A stretch of 64,000 nt of DNA, taken from positions 14,293,731 to 14,357,730 of the forward strand of contig OX438758.1 of assembly GCA_949316235.1 (NCBI GenBank). The letters run 5' to 3'. The notes beneath the pieces are model-generated. The model was not told where the DNA came from. It searched no databases and saw only the letters and a list, made by a program, of their open reading frames with translations. The translations under genes were made by a program, and so were the position numbers. This document shows, piece after piece, positions 1 through 11,973 of this stretch. Numbering within the stretch: the first letter of the stretch is position 1; every line of letters begins with the position of its first letter. The stretch is from Oegoconia quadripuncta. Lineage: Eukaryota > Arthropoda > Insecta > Lepidoptera > Autostichidae.

Positions 1-687
1 GGACTGAAAACCTGACTGTCAGGTGGTCACAAGTCTCGATACAAATCTACCAATCCACACTGGGCCCGCTGATGGCAGATACCCTCTCCCAGTGAGAAGG
101 CTGTGCCCCAACAGTGGGTACATGTAAGGCTGTAGATAAATGAAAGGAAGCTCCTCGGATACTAACAAAATATCATCTAAATAATCCGTGCTCATAGCAA
201 CTGCTAGCTAATAAATAATAAAGCTAATAGCTAATAAAGATAAAGCTAAATACAACAGTTCAACGGTTTCGGCACTACGATGCCATTTGTAATTTTAATA
301 AGGTTCATGTAGTTTCTATTTTTTTTAAATTTAGACATCAAATATAGCGACTTTAGAGTTAACATACAAAATTACAAGACGATCTAATGTCATTTCACAT
401 ACAAGTATAATAAAGTTACAAATGAATTTGGAGTTACATGCGTCTGTATGGGTCTGTATGGGTATTATATGATATAATGTATTTCAAACTTTATGAGATA
501 TCTTAAAAAAAACGGTACATTATTGTAACAGGCGACACGAGAGGGATTACACGTAATACCCACAAGCTTTTGGTAGGCACTTCAGAGTTTCGGGTTTGTC
601 ACTCATTACTAATTCATATATTTAAAGTAAACCACCTATACGTACTTATTATATTAGTTTTGCACGCAGAAATGGTTGAATCACATA
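1..687. other. AT-rich sequence with no recognised feature
   Basis: No gene, splice-site pair or recognised repeat is visible. Short open frames around 570-847 overlap on both strands and run into the hAT element that begins at 688, so they are not treated as coding. Confidence 0.5.
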
Positions 688-1332
688 CAGAGATGTACAA
701 AATACCCTGTACAAAGTATCTGCAATACAAAATGCAAGATACTTTTAAATAAAGTATTTCAGATACCAGATACAAAATACTTTCGAGAATAGTATCTGAA
801 ATACTAAATACCAAATACGTATCTTCTAAATACTTCTTAAGATACAAATACTTTTGTAAGAAAACAAGATTTTATTTTAATGAATTCTAAGTTTATTTTT
901 CTTAATTGACATAACACGAGCATAACACGATAACATAACACACACGTTACATAACATAACACGATTTATTCGTAAATAACTTAATGTTATTTACGTATGT
1001 AAATAACTTAACATTAAGTTATTTACGAATTATTGTATAGATACAGGCCAGTGCAGTGCAAAGAAAGAGTCGCCATCTACCAATGTGATGTTGGACTAAT
1101 AATGACATGCTCAATTTTACGCATTTATTTTATATATTTCTACTAATATATTACTAAAAGTATTTTATCAGAAAAAGTATTTATAAAATACTAAGATACC
1201 AAACAAAATATATTTAAATACAAGATACAAAATGATTTTTTAAAAAGTATTTTAGATACAAAATGAAAATACGTATCTTGCATCTTGTATCTGTATTTCA
1301 GATACTTGTATCTTAGATAAGTCACACCTCTG
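688..1332. mobile_element. hAT-type MITE with perfect 8-bp target duplication
   Basis: The element is flanked by identical copies of ATCACATA at 680-687 and 1333-1340, the 8-bp duplication typical of hAT transposons. The ends are imperfect inverted repeats, CAGAGATGT on the left and CAGAGGTGT read inward on the right. The interior is AT-rich, filled with degenerate GATACAAAATAC-like motifs on both sides, and has no transposase frame, so it is non-autonomous. The exact duplication argues for a fairly recent insertion. Confidence 0.8.
969..1029. repeat. 61-bp palindrome inside the hAT MITE
   Basis: Arms of 21 bp at 969-989 and 1009-1029 are perfect reverse complements. Each arm begins TTCGTAAATAACTTAATG read inward, and the 19-nt centre is itself nearly palindromic (TTTACGTATGTAAA). 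It would extrude as a long AT-rich hairpin. Direct ATAACACGA-like repeats lie just upstream at 909-963. Confidence 0.85.
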
Positions 1333-1340
1333 ATCACATA

Positions 1341-1842
1341 TATGTGTCAAATCTTGTACGTTCTTAACATTCTTGCCATTAAATTAGGGTACCGCAGCAT
1401 GCACTCAAGTCGCCTACCTTCTACTTTTAATAAGCTTTGAATTAAGGGTTATTTCACAGACCGGAAAATTTTCCATGTACGGCGGAGCTGTATCACATTT
1501 CACTGAAATCCATGAAAAAATGGCGGGTTTATAAAGCCTGTCCGATTTTGTTTTGTTTGTTCCGTATTACTTGGCTACGGAATCCAGCAGTGTTGTCAAA
1601 TTAATTATTGTAGAGCTTGTTCAAAATTTACTAGTACCAATCAGCCTGCCCAGAGAGTGTCCATTATGACAAATCTAGTATTAGTAATTTACAGTTATAT
1701 CTACCTAATGGATATTCGTATTAGTTGTATGTGTGGATCTGACCGGTATCAATGCGGCGGTTGCCGAGTTATTGTGATCGCTACTAACCTAGAGTTCGTT
1801 GCTCAGGTTTACCTGGTGGCTAGTAAAACCTGTCTATGAAGG
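1341..1842. other. Unique AT-rich sequence
   Basis: I see nothing supportable here. A 60-codon open frame at 1657-1839 has no splice context or family resemblance. Confidence 0.4.
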
Positions 1843-1963
1843 AATCATCATCATACCAGCCACAGTACGTTCACTCCTGAACATAGTTCTTCATAGATTT
1901 TCAGAGCGATCGGTTGGAAGCGGCTGCATCCAGCAATTTCCTGACCTTTAGTCATCGGTTTAC
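1843..1963 (-). pseudogene. RTE-clade LINE 3' end, right part, split by a SINE
   Basis: This is antisense to the conserved C-terminal coding end of lepidopteran RTE elements; the segment meaning 'W-M-Q-A' appears as the reverse complement of gctgcatccagc near 1922-1933. The sequence resumes at 2298, after SINE A (1964-2294). It carries frame damage and is a dead 5'-truncated copy. Confidence 0.7.
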
Positions 1964-2294
1964 CTTTTTTTTTATGCACAACTGGTTGGTACTTTACCTC
2001 AATCACACCTGATGTTAAGTGAAGATGAGGTCGAAAGTGGAAGCGTACTGACCCGGAAATCCCAACACATTTGGGGGACTGGCTATCTTATCTCTGACAA
2101 CCGGAACACAACAATGATATTAACATTGCTGCGTGGCGGCAGATTCAGATAAGATGGTGGTAGCTAGCCAGACGGACATTTAAAATGCCCTACCACCAAC
2201 CAAACCGAGTACTTAAACATGTACCCCGCTGGGGATCGAACCCGCTACCTCCGAATCGTAAACCCAATGTTGTTTACATTGAGCCACGGAGCCG
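1964..2294 (-). mobile_element. SINE A, near full length, inserted in an RTE remnant
   Basis: The tRNA-like head lies at the right end: reading the minus strand, GTGGCTCAATGTAAACAAC is followed by box B GGTTCGATCC. The tail is at the left, ending in a T run that is the A tail of the minus strand. The tail motif TGATTGAGGT is shared with all other SINE A copies in the window. It interrupts the RTE remnant at 1843-2412, so it is younger than that copy. Confidence 0.9.
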
Positions 2295-2297
2295 GTT

Positions 2298-2412
2298 GTG
2301 TCACCTTGTGGGTCGATGAAAAACGCTGCGCATGGTCTCCACTTAGTGCCCTGCCCACTGCCACTTCAACTTATTAATCCGCTGGGCTGTGTCAGCCACA
2401 ATCATTGTTCTA
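2298..2412 (-). pseudogene. RTE-clade LINE 3' end, left part
   Basis: This continues the antisense RTE coding end after the SINE insertion. The stretch with cttgtgggtcgatg, ggtctccac and tcaacttattaatccgctg is shared with the copies at 14220-14480 and 27840-28215. Confidence 0.7.
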
Positions 2413-3020
2413 CGTATTTATTAATTAATTTAATCTCGTAGTGACACGAGCATCGACCTCTCCATAATTCATTTAATATAAGTTGAACTTTCCTATGAGA
2501 CCCATAGTCTACCACGTTTCAGTGCCATAATTATATAGTTTCCTCTTAAGCAATGAAGTAATGAATCTCATAATACTTCAAATGGTCGCATAACTTCAAA
2601 AGTTGCGTTATTGTGTGGCAGTGAACTGTAACGTTTTGTAAGTTCAGCACCAAAATAAACCGCCACAAAGGAAAGCTCTAAAATTACGGAATCGACGTCC
2701 CATAACGGAAAAACTGGAATGTCATCATAACAGCTAACGGTGAGGCAATCCAAAAATTGCCTACGAAACGCGCGATGTGTAAACTTTCCGAAGTAATTTG
2801 CAGTTATTTGCGCCACCACGGTAAACGCCCCCGCGTTTTAATTGTTAAAATGATTACACAACGCGGACAAAGTTGATCGAAATTAAAATACCCAATGAGG
2901 ACTCCGAAACCGTACTTCAAAAGACTGCCACGAAACTTGGTACTAAAATAGTACGCCATACAGAATAATTTCGTACGTTTTCGTCTTCTTGCCTCAATAG
3001 GTCGAGGGTTAAACTGCCAA
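2413..3020. other. No recognised feature
   Basis: The sequence is unique as far as can be judged by reading. Minus-strand open frames at 2568-2819 and 2804-3157 show no family resemblance; the second extends into an old SINE copy. Confidence 0.4.
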
Positions 3021-3212
3021 TGGGGTACATGTTCAGTACTCGGTTTGGTTTGGTGGTAGGGCATTGAATGGCCAGCTACCACCACCTTAGCCTGCAGCCA
3101 ACAACAATGTTGATTGCATTGTTGTATTCCGGCTGCTTGAGACAGCCAGTACCACAAATAAGTTGGAGATTACAGGCGAGTTTCACCTCCGCTTCATCTT
3201 CACTTAACTAGT
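3021..3212 (+). mobile_element. SINE A, old head-truncated copy
   Basis: It starts at the GGGGTACATGTTCAGTACTC segment after box B and continues through ggtggtagggcatt to cttcatcttcacttaac. It is strongly diverged and the tRNA-like head is missing. Confidence 0.75.
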
Positions 3213-3400
3213 GGTTAAGAATCACACTAAGCCATAAAAGAGTATAGATTATTAATTAAGTATCGTTTATTTACGCTTCCATAGGTACACTATATACTAA
3301 GGAAATATTAAACGGGTTTTTGATTTTGTATACAAACCTTAAAGTCGTTAAAAAATATTTCAAGTAAGCATGAATTATGAAAAATAAACAGAATAGCTTA

Positions 3401-3807
3401 TATTAGGTCCTTACCTACGAAATTGGCGTTTTGTATAAAGAATTTCATTAAGACTGTTTTCTCCATACAAACATTTTTGATTTTTTTTTGGGAACGGTAA
3501 ATCCAAATTTAGCTAAACTTTGTGTGTATTATCGGATAACATTAAGTTAATAATAGGCAGCGTTAATTTTTAAAAGTAACCGCTTTATAAAAGTTTCAGC
3601 GAATCTAAGAAATGTTTATGGGAAGCAAATTTTTTTTATTATGTGATTTAGCCCAGAAATTAAAAAATATTTCATGTGAAACCTTGAAATATATTTTTTA
3701 TTTTCCAAATAAAAACCAAATTTGGATATAGCTTTGAAAATCGCAGGAATTTGTACATATGATTAACGAAGAAAAAAAACTCCAATTTCATAGGTAAACA
3801 CCCAATA
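3401..3807. mobile_element. TA-target MITE (Tc1/mariner-like), copy 1
   Basis: Inverted ends read TATTAGGTCCTTACCTA on the left and TATTGGGTGTTTACCTA inward on the right, followed by GAAATTGG in both. The TA at each end fits a TA target duplication. Five other copies occur at 23795, 39975, 43272, 44924 and 59044. This copy lacks about 20 bp around the ctcttttcatgtgcttcc segment. It carries no transposase. Confidence 0.85.
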
Positions 3808-4060
3808 TAATAAAAATATGCTACAGATAATTTCTGGTATTGGATGTTTATAGACGGCGTAACTTCGCCAGAGTCCTCTAGCTTGTAACCCACAACAATA
3901 TGGACCAAGGACAAACTGGATGGAAGAATAGATTGACGGGGGCTGGGAAAGGACGATATGTCGCTATAATACGACGTCACGGACGTAAAGGGTATTTATT
4001 GCGTCTTCGTTGACATTCAATATCTGCGTGGTTTTCTTTTTCACGATATATGGTGTATTC

Positions 4061-4328
4061 ATAATAATAATAATAATAAATACCTTTGCATATACACAGC
4101 GCGATCTAGTTTCACACTAAGCAACTAGGTTTGTTTTACGGATACCAGATGGTTGATAAACTACAAAATACATTTTTTTTGTAAATAAATACATAAATAA
4201 ATGAAAAACATCCATAACTCGGGAACACGTGTATTCATCATACAAACATATGCCCCTAGCGGGATTCGAATCCGCGACCTTTTGGTATAGCAGTCAGAAT
4301 TTTTAACCACTACACCAAACGGGTCGTC
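4061..4328 (-). mobile_element. SINE B
   Basis: Read on the minus strand it has a tRNA-like head, GTTTGGTGTAGTGGTTAAAA, box B GGATTCGAATCC in place, then a body ending in ACTAGATCGCGCTGTGTATA and an (ATT)n tail. The other full copies are at 6429, 21259, 37221 and 49702. Confidence 0.9.
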
Positions 4329-4460
4329 ATTTCATTCATCATCGTTATCAACCTCCTTCAACCCACTGCTGGACATTATGTATCTTCCGATCCTTTTCTG
4401 ATATCGTCCAAGATCGGTGTGGCATCTATAACATCTGACCATCGCATTCTCACCATATTC
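4329..4460 (-). pseudogene. LINE 3' end fragment
   Basis: The phrase cattcatcatcg...ccactgctggacatt is the antisense form of the common insect LINE end (trinucleotide tail plus a 'P-x-S-S-N-V' segment). It is short and degraded, so the clade is uncertain. Confidence 0.4.
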
Positions 4461-4619
4461 AATTCATTACCCTGTAACTAGTACCTATCTAAGTTTTTAT
4501 TACATGACAATAACAAAACGTATTAAAAACTGTACTTTTATGGCGCTTGATATAGAAGGTAAATCAAATCAACGATCCGCATTGTCATCTATCTAGGCCA
4601 GAAGGTGGTAGGTACAATG

Positions 4620-4765
4620 ATTAATATTGGTATAGATCTGTTTGGAAAACTAAAGGCTATGCTTTTTGGCAAAGTAGGACGTCCGCTCACAGGGTGGACG
4701 GTGACGGAGGACTTGATGAAAATCGCGGGAAGTTGGTGGATGCAAGCAAATACTAGAATAAAGCG
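4620..4765 (+). pseudogene. RTE-clade LINE reverse-transcriptase C-terminus
   Basis: The plus-strand frame reads GRPLTGWT...DLMKIAGSWWMQA, close to the RTE signature GRPPTRWTDDL-KxAGSRWMQA. The frame stays open but loses similarity upstream and downstream. It is a 5'-truncated dead copy, ending shortly before SINE A at 4843. Confidence 0.75.
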
Positions 4766-4842
4766 TCGGCTGTGTTGTTTAAGAAAGAATGAGAAATTGT
4801 ACCAAAGTAATATGACGCAAAAAATTGGTCATTGTTGTGACA

Positions 4843-5171
4843 GCCTCCGTGGCTCAATGTAAACAACATTGGGTTTACGATTCGGATGTCGCGGGTTCGA
4901 TCCCCAGTGGGGTACATGTTTAAGTACTCGGTTTGGTTGGTGGTAGGGCATTTTAAATGTCCGCCTGGCTAGTTACCACCAACTTATCTAAATCTGCCGC
5001 CAAGCAGCAATGTTAATAGCATTGTTGTGTTCCGGTTGTCAGAGATAAGATAGCCAGTCCTCCAAATGTGTTGGGGTTTCCGGGTCAGTACGCTTCCACC
5101 TTCGACCGCATCTTCACTTAACATCAGATGTGATTGAGGTCAAGTACCAATCCGTGGTGCATAAAAAAAAA
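4843..5171 (+). mobile_element. SINE A, full length
   Basis: The head GCCTCCGTGGCTCAATGTAA contains box A, and box B GGTTCGATCC follows at about 4895. The body is the shared SINE A consensus and it ends GTGCATAAAAAAAA. Confidence 0.95.
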
Positions 5172-6065
5172 CAGCAAATCCATATTTTCTCGCTTTCTGT
5201 GAAACCTCTTTATACCCGAATGCACCAAGGAGGATACTGTTTTTCGAGTGTATGTATGTTTTTTTATTAATGACTGGATATTGTCCTTTTTAACCCCCGA
5301 CGAAAAACGACGGGTGTTATGTATTTGTCGCGTCGGGTGCCTATGTCCGGATGTATCTCAATAATGCGCGGTACCAATTTGAGTGCGATTTTTTTATATT
5401 TAAGATTAACCTAGGAGAAATGTTTTAATCATGTTTAATGAAAATATGAAATAATGAAAATCGGTTCATTCAACACGTCCGACAATCACTACCGATTTTT
5501 TATCGGCAAAAAATTAAACATTGAGATTGCCGTATTGAAAAACACACGACCTACAAAAAGTCGGTATCAAAATCGGTATTGAAAGTATTGTGGATAAAAA
5601 TAGGCTCGATTATCGGATCTACAAAAAGCCTACCGAGGGAACGCAGCCTTAAATCTTAACACAGTTTTGTATGGATGATATTATTCCTCGGGAGGATTTT
5701 AAATTTTCCATTCACTTATATATTCGTAATCAGGTCGCACTAGCCTAAATTTAGTTTAAGCGTGGGCCAAACGAATCACCACACTATTAATTCCTAATCG
5801 AAATTGGTATATTTAACATCTTTGATGCGTTGTTTCCTTAAATTAAAGGCTTCGGCTGAAAATAATTTTCCAATCATGAAACATAGCGCAAAAGTTCCTC
5901 ACGGGTTCGCCTCGCATTCCTTGATCTTTTGTTATATGGTAATGATTCCACTCGTTTCTACAATTCCACCGATTACATTTTAAATAAAGATTCGTAATCG
6001 CATTTAATTCAACATCTAAAAATACAGTCTGAAACAATTGCAATTTCAATGTATATTGTTTGCGT
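5172..6065. other. Mostly unique, with one dispersed-repeat fragment
   Basis: Around 5294-5400 the sequence (aacccccgacgaaaaacgacgggtgttat) has the style of a dispersed lepidopteran repeat beginning with a CCCCGACG block. The rest shows no gene or splice pair. Confidence 0.35.
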
Positions 6066-6184
6066 GCCAGTCGCCCAAATGTGTTGGGGTTTCCGGGTCA
6101 GTACGCTTCCATCTTCGACCTCATCTTCACTTAACATCAGGTGTGATTGAGGTCACGTACCAACCCGTTGTGCATAAAAAAAAT
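6066..6184 (+). mobile_element. SINE A 3' fragment
   Basis: Only the last ~115 bp of SINE A is present, from CCCAAATGTGTTGGGG to CGTTGTGCATAAAAA. This is ordinary 5' truncation. Confidence 0.9.
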
Positions 6185-6428
6185 TTGAAGTAAATGTATA
6201 GATAAAATTAGAAGTGTTTTTTCTTTCGTAAAGCGTGAAAGACAGGCAACTTGGTTGAAAATTATACTTTAACTTTCGTCATCAAATATGCCTACAGGTT
6301 TGTGACTCTGACTGACTGATCTTTCATTCATTCATTTTTTTTTGTCAATCGTTGTCTTTTCTCATGTTGAGTAATACCAATTACCCTTGTAATTGGTAGA
6401 CATGTCACATTGAATTATAATATATACA

Positions 6429-6650
6429 ATAAATATATAAATAAATATCCTCAGACATAGACACAGCGCCATCTAGTTCCACAGTAAGCAACTACAGGCT
6501 TATAAGTAGTTATTATAAATGAAAACATCCATCACTCGGGTGAACATGTCCGTATTCATCACACAAAACATATGCCCCTAGCAGGATTCGAACCCGCGAC
6601 CATTTGGTATAGTGGTCAGAGTTTCTAACCACTACACCAAACAGGTGGTC
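6429..6650 (-). mobile_element. SINE B
   Basis: The body contains gacacagcgccatctagttcc, and the tRNA-like head at the right end carries box B as ggattcgaacccgcga. It is slightly shortened relative to the 37221 copy. Confidence 0.88.
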
Positions 6651-9242
6651 ATATGTCTGCTGATAATGTACCATAAAGTAAATAAATAAAACTCGAGGAC
6701 TCAGAATTAATGCCTCAAATCATATACCATAAGTATAGTGACAAATTTCACTAGTTTCCTTATACTGGAACGAGAATACAACAAATGCATCAAATGCGTG
6801 ATGACTACCTACTCGTGAAAATCAAGAAGGCCCAGTAAAAGAGGCCTATAGTTAAAACTAAGTATATTATATTCAAACAAAATTAAGAACATGACTCAAG
6901 CATTTTGGTATGTGCCAGTTAGTTGCATAGAAACTTTTGTATGAGACGAATTCTAAAACCACTACATTTCTGGCGGACATGACTGATGAAAATCGTGACA
7001 ATAGTAGAATGTTCACAATTATGATTCCAATATTAGATAATAAAGCTGCTGTGATGCGTGTGTATGGATGGTAATATAATAATATTCCCCGATAACCACT
7101 ATCGAATTTCCACGCATGGATGCTCAAGCCGACACACGTCGGACGGCTGATTTCACACTGCTAATTTTAATCGTCCACCTCACAGCGTTCTCAGGTTAAT
7201 ATTTCAGCGAATTAATAACAAAGCGTAAGCGATCCATATTATCATCAACGTTCCGCAATAGAGGGGATGCCAAGCCACCCCAAAATTGATAAACACCCTG
7301 CGAAATTAAACGGACGCCTTCAAAGTACAAGCTAGGAGCTAATTCGTGAATATCAAACTCGGCCACATTGGCGCTGGCCCTCGTCGACAAACCACCGTTT
7401 GTGATAGACAGTGTTATTATCGTTGTTGCTATAACTCCACTGTGTAACGTAAATCGTTCGGTTAATATCCTTTCCCCTAATAGCTTAATGGATGCAACCC
7501 GAACAAGTAAAGATGTCAATTGTTTGAATACAGAGTGTAGAGTGCGCAAGGATATCCAGTTTTATTATGTTATGATTGCGGAATTCACCTTGCACCCCTC
7601 ATTCGGCTAACAATGGGGATGGAGTAAGGTCAATGGAAGCTTGGCGGCTAGTCGCACCCTAGTATTCAATTTAATCTGCACCCAGTTCATATTGCTAGGG
7701 AAGGGATAATCGTGGGAAAAGATTTGTTTACATCAACTAACTTTAGATATGCTAGCAAACAAGCGCACAGGTCGAGATTCAGTTTCATCCCGAAACTCTA
7801 TTAAAAACTTAAAGAAAGTTAGGAATCGAGACGATGCGAGGCAATAAATCACTTCAGCAGTAAAGGTCCCTCCCAACTCCCTTGGGTCGCTTACACATAT
7901 GATTACTCACAAAAATACGACTACCTCGAACTTTTCTAGCGAATATAGCTTTAAATATGTAAGAATATAGTCAATAGGCAGGTGTTCAATTTGCTCACAA
8001 AAACCAACCGATATGCTCGTAAACACACGCACGGTAACCGCAGCGTACATTTTTAAAATTCTCATTTGCTACAAGGAGTCTCATAAAACCACTGACGATT
8101 AAAGTACGCTGAGAAACCATCTGAAACACAGCGACAAACTTGGCTAAAGATAAAAAAAAAATAGAAAAAAAATTAGCCTCTCAACCCGGAAGCGGAAAGT
8201 GTGACGGTTCGCCTTCAGCTTTCAGGCGGCATTATTTCATCCGATATTAACTTTTAGATATTCCGCAACATCTTCCTGCTCCACTCTCAAAATGACACCT
8301 GACGACGATTCTGTAGAGTTCAATTTTCATCGTTTTTATAAATCTTCTACATCGTTTTGAATTAATGTCGCGAATCGCCGTCACGGCAAAGTCAACTCTA
8401 TTTCACGATCATACAGTTTGATATGATTCGTTGACTTTGAAACGTTTTCAGTTAGGAAGTTCAGAGGGTGATAGCGTACTTCGCCGAGTCGTCTTTTATT
8501 TGGAGCTTAGAGGAATTGAACAAAAAGACAAGCATTGCTATTTTACGATTTGATTGATCCCTCATATGGCCTTCAACCAATTCCTAATATTATGGATGTC
8601 TACAAGTACTGGGGAAAACTTGTTATCATTATAGTAATGATAAAAAGTCTACCCCAGTTCAGAAACGTGCCGTGTGAGAGTCGGAGTCAAGTCTTGAATT
8701 AATAATATTAATGTATTTAACCTAGCAAATTCCCAACGCCATCGAGTCTATGTCCCTATTTCTGTTATTGGGGGGTGTATATTGTTTTATTCATTCTCAC
8801 TAAATATATTAACTGGACTTGTGTTAATATTTTAATGGAATACGAATATTAGTTTTGGGTTAATGAAGCAATTCATAAGCTTCTGTCTAAATATAATTAC
8901 ATTGTATCTCTTCACGTTTCACTCATTTATTCTTTCCATAGACATCTTCCGAGCTCATGTCCATTAAAAACAAAATAAAATAATTTTACAGATATCTAAT
9001 TACAAGATATTATAAAATAAATTATGATTATAAAATAAATGTGTGTAAATAAGGTATTGTCAGTCTTTTTAATGTCTATTTAGCTGCTGTAAAGGAGCAG
9101 TTTGTCCGCTAGATACCTCTGAACATAGTTAATGAGTGAGATGCTCTAAAAATTTGGTTTCAATTTAAGCCCAAACTCATAAAAAGTACTTCAAGACCCA
9201 GACCCTTTCTTTACCGTTACAGCTGAATACAAATTTGAATTC
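6651..9242. other. Long unique, repeat-poor stretch
   Basis: No SINE or MITE was recognised in 2.6 kb, which is unusual for this window and suggests either functional noncoding DNA or simply old sequence. A minus-strand frame of 117 codons at 7196-7549 and an overlapping plus frame at 7368-7610 are both open; I recognise neither. GC-richer patches at 7170-7450 and 8170-8420 could be regulatory. Confidence 0.35.
7196..7549 (-). CDS. Unrecognised 117-codon open frame, doubtful
   Basis: It is the longest minus-strand frame in a unique region. It has balanced composition, a hydrophobic stretch VIATTIITLSI near residue 40 and an ending FVINSLKY. I recognise no domain. There is no acceptor or donor that would tie it to the split gene, and a plus-strand frame is open over much of the same interval, which weakens the case. 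It could be a decayed retroelement or viral-like fragment, or chance. Confidence 0.18.
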   Translation of the reverse strand: MRTLHSVFKQLTSLLVRVASIKLLGERILTERFTLHSGVIATTIITLSITNGGLSTRASANVAEFDIHELAPSLYFEGVRLISQGVYQFWGGLASPLLRNVDDNMDRLRFVINSLKY

Positions 9243-9529
9243 TCATCTATTCTCCAAGGTAATCGATGCTAAAGACGTCCAAATTGCATTCATTTGCGGT
9301 TTTACTACGCCGCCATGGCGAGGCTGCCATAAACGGCGAAGGGCATAAAATCTGTCAGTATGGTGGACATTGCGCAACGGTCGTCCGGGAGGAAGAGGTT
9401 CGTGAGGCGGGGACGCGGCCCGCATTCTAATGGGCGTCCTGTATTCGCGACCTCCATACCCGCTACCGTTGTAACTCGATTGCTGTAACCTCGCCGGTAC
9501 AGATAAATATGCGATGACTGCATGTAATT
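9243..9529 (-). CDS. Candidate coding exon in a GC-rich island
   Basis: A GC-rich island stands out in AT-rich surroundings. On the minus strand one frame is open for about 95 codons, from a stop near 9530 to a TGA at 9243. It includes SSYNGSGYGGREYRTPIR and a proline-rich run SPPHEPLPPGRPLRN. Acceptor-like AGs occur before it (ttacatgcag, gaggttacag). A second minus frame and a 55-codon plus frame are also open, so strand and frame are not settled. It lies downstream of the stop of the six-exon gene, so it would be an alternative 3' end or a different gene. Confidence 0.28.
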
Positions 9530-9635
9530 TCTAGTAGTAGTTTGAAATACAATCAAAGTCAATAAAGCATTTTTGACTTTGATTATATATAACACTACCT
9601 ACACCTACACTTAACACCGTCACATTTTCCATTTT

Positions 9636-9925
9636 TTTAAGCCACTGTTTGTTCAAAATATACCTTTTCCCTGAGAAGAATAAGCAAGAACCTTGAGGTG
9701 TTGCTCTTTAAATAAAATTTAATAGAGCTGGGATCTAAATAGTCTGATATTTTATAATATGGTTTCTTAATAAGTTTCTTTATTAAAAGGAAGATTTTGC
9801 ATATGAACGGGACCCTCATTGAAAAAAGTATATAAATTACTGACTTTGCGGAGAAGACTTAATCCTGCAAAATCTTTATTTCTTGTATTGACATCATGTT
9901 TATCACAATTTTTCTTAAAAGAAGT
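9636..9925. repeat. Dispersed repeat F, copy 1
   Basis: The segment gaagaataagcaagaacctt...ttgctcttt...aaggaagattttgcat...ttgacatcatgtttatcac matches 50290-50660 over most of its length and 53625-53770 over the first third. It is probably a decayed transposon; no ends were identified. Confidence 0.65.
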
Positions 9926-11232
9926 AGATAATATTTTTTACATTCCAGTTTTCTCTAGAAATCATAATAATTTTATGTTTAGTTACAGTCATTATTGATT
10001 TCAAAAATAAACAGCAACCTATAATCGAAAAACATGAATGATTTCCTAAGAAAACTTAATTTGTATTACACAAGATTGTAAAGCCAAAGGTTTATCTGTT
10101 TCAAACTGTACCATAGATTTCAATACGCGACACTGTTATGTTACAAATTCTATAAAAAGACATTTGTCCAACTTGCATGACAAATACTGAATACTGTGTA
10201 TATTCTACACTAGCGATAACATACATTGACCAATCATACATATTTAATTCAAAATCAAACGTTGCAACAACCTTCAACCTTAATGATGATCCACCTTAAA
10301 TTTAATTTCCTACAAACATTCTATAACCATATTTCCGTAGCAATAAACTTGTTATTTATTTTATTAGACAGCTACCACCAGTTCTATCTCCTTCTGTAAA
10401 TAGTACACTTGACATATGCTTAACACTATTTTTCTATTATTTTGATGTCTTTTCAAATCGGAGATTTTTATAGGTTTATTGAAAAAGTAGTACGTTTGTC
10501 TTCTATGTGGAACGACAATCGAAACGCAAAACATAAATCCAACATTGTCTAAAATATAACATGTATTTATTATTCTACTGCTTTGACAACAAAGATCAAA
10601 TTTGCACACAATTCATAAGGTTAAAAAAGTCCTAAGTGACATATATTAGGTAATAGAAGAAAATTTTAACTGTTTAGCTGATTTCAAACGAATTATCGGC
10701 GGAGTGGGGCCATGTATCAGTTGATTCGACGTTACCAACATTGGAAATAAATAATACCGGAGTTCCATTATCCTTTGACCAGATAACAGAGAATATTTTT
10801 ATTTTCCTGTATGTGCCGCTTGATTGTACACGTGAACTCTCTGACCTCTCCTTCTTGCACCGACGTTATATCTTTCATTGATTGCCCAAATTTACTAAAC
10901 ACCATCGTTGTTGTTTATTCGTCGAAAACTTCGACAAAACGTGACATATTCTATTCCTGTCGTTCTTACAAATTATAATTTAAACTCTTTTGTGATTCGA
11001 GCCTGCAAATATTTTACAAAATTTCACTTATACCCTTGTCGTCTGACAGCAGAATGCAACATTTTTCCAGTTAATGCTCTTGACATTTTAAAATTTTGTT
11101 CAATTTTTCAATAACAGTAACTAGCTGAATTGAGTGAACCTTGGAGCAATTTACTAATGCGTATTCCTTTATTGGTTAAACTCTGTTAATATAAAGTTCA
11201 GTTTAAATTGTATCTATATCAATAGAGACATG
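9926..11232. other. AT-rich unique sequence
   Basis: No gene, splice pair or recognised repeat. Open frames at 10364-10609 and 10908-11114 have no support beyond length. Confidence 0.4.
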
Positions 11233-11466
11233 TAAATAAATACATAAATATTTCGGCCAGTTGCACCAATTTTCTAGTTTCAAACTAAGCAAAGCCTTTC
11301 CTTATACGAAATAACGAATAAACATATACCTACTTAAATATTTATATAAACATCCATGACTCGGGAATAAATGTCCTTCATACAAATTTGTCCAAATACA
11401 TAGCGGGATTCTAACCTGCAACAGTTGATTTCAAAGAGAGGGTTACTTCCTACTACACCAATCAGT
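11233..11466 (-). mobile_element. SINE C, diverged copy
   Basis: Read on the minus strand, the head (GGTGTAGTAGGAAGTAACC) and a damaged box B are followed by the SINE C body: catgactcgggaa on the plus strand, then the region before ttctagtttcaaactaagcaaagc. Compare the 20924 and 48674 copies. Confidence 0.75.
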
Positions 11467-11973
11467 CATGAGCATTGATGAGGGAAAATGTCTTGAGCAT
11501 CTTATTTTTTTATATGACCACATTCCAAATTTTTTATATGACCACAATCTAAAAGTGAATTTTAGTCGATAGTCGTCCTAAAAGCTTAAAATAAAATAAG
11601 CAAAAAAAAAGATGCTAAACGCTATGTAAACGTGCAGGTTGAGAAGCAAAGAAACCAAACCCGATGTGTCGAACAAATAGTTAGTCGCGACTTCGAACGA
11701 CTGGCGTTTTATCACCGGCTCACCTAGCTGCTATAAACATAACCGAAGCGCGCGAACACTGCCTACCGAAACGACCCCCCACCGCTTTACGCCCCCTTTT
11801 GTCCCATAAGATTTGGCCGCAGCACAGGTAAACGCGGTGATGGAACTCATGACTGAGTTCCGCTTGCATCAACTCTTGACAACAGCCTATAATAGCGCGA
11901 TTTACATGGAACATTTTGCTCTAATCGCTACGCTGGGCAGGCGAGTTGCCGATTGCATATTTTTTGAGAGCTC

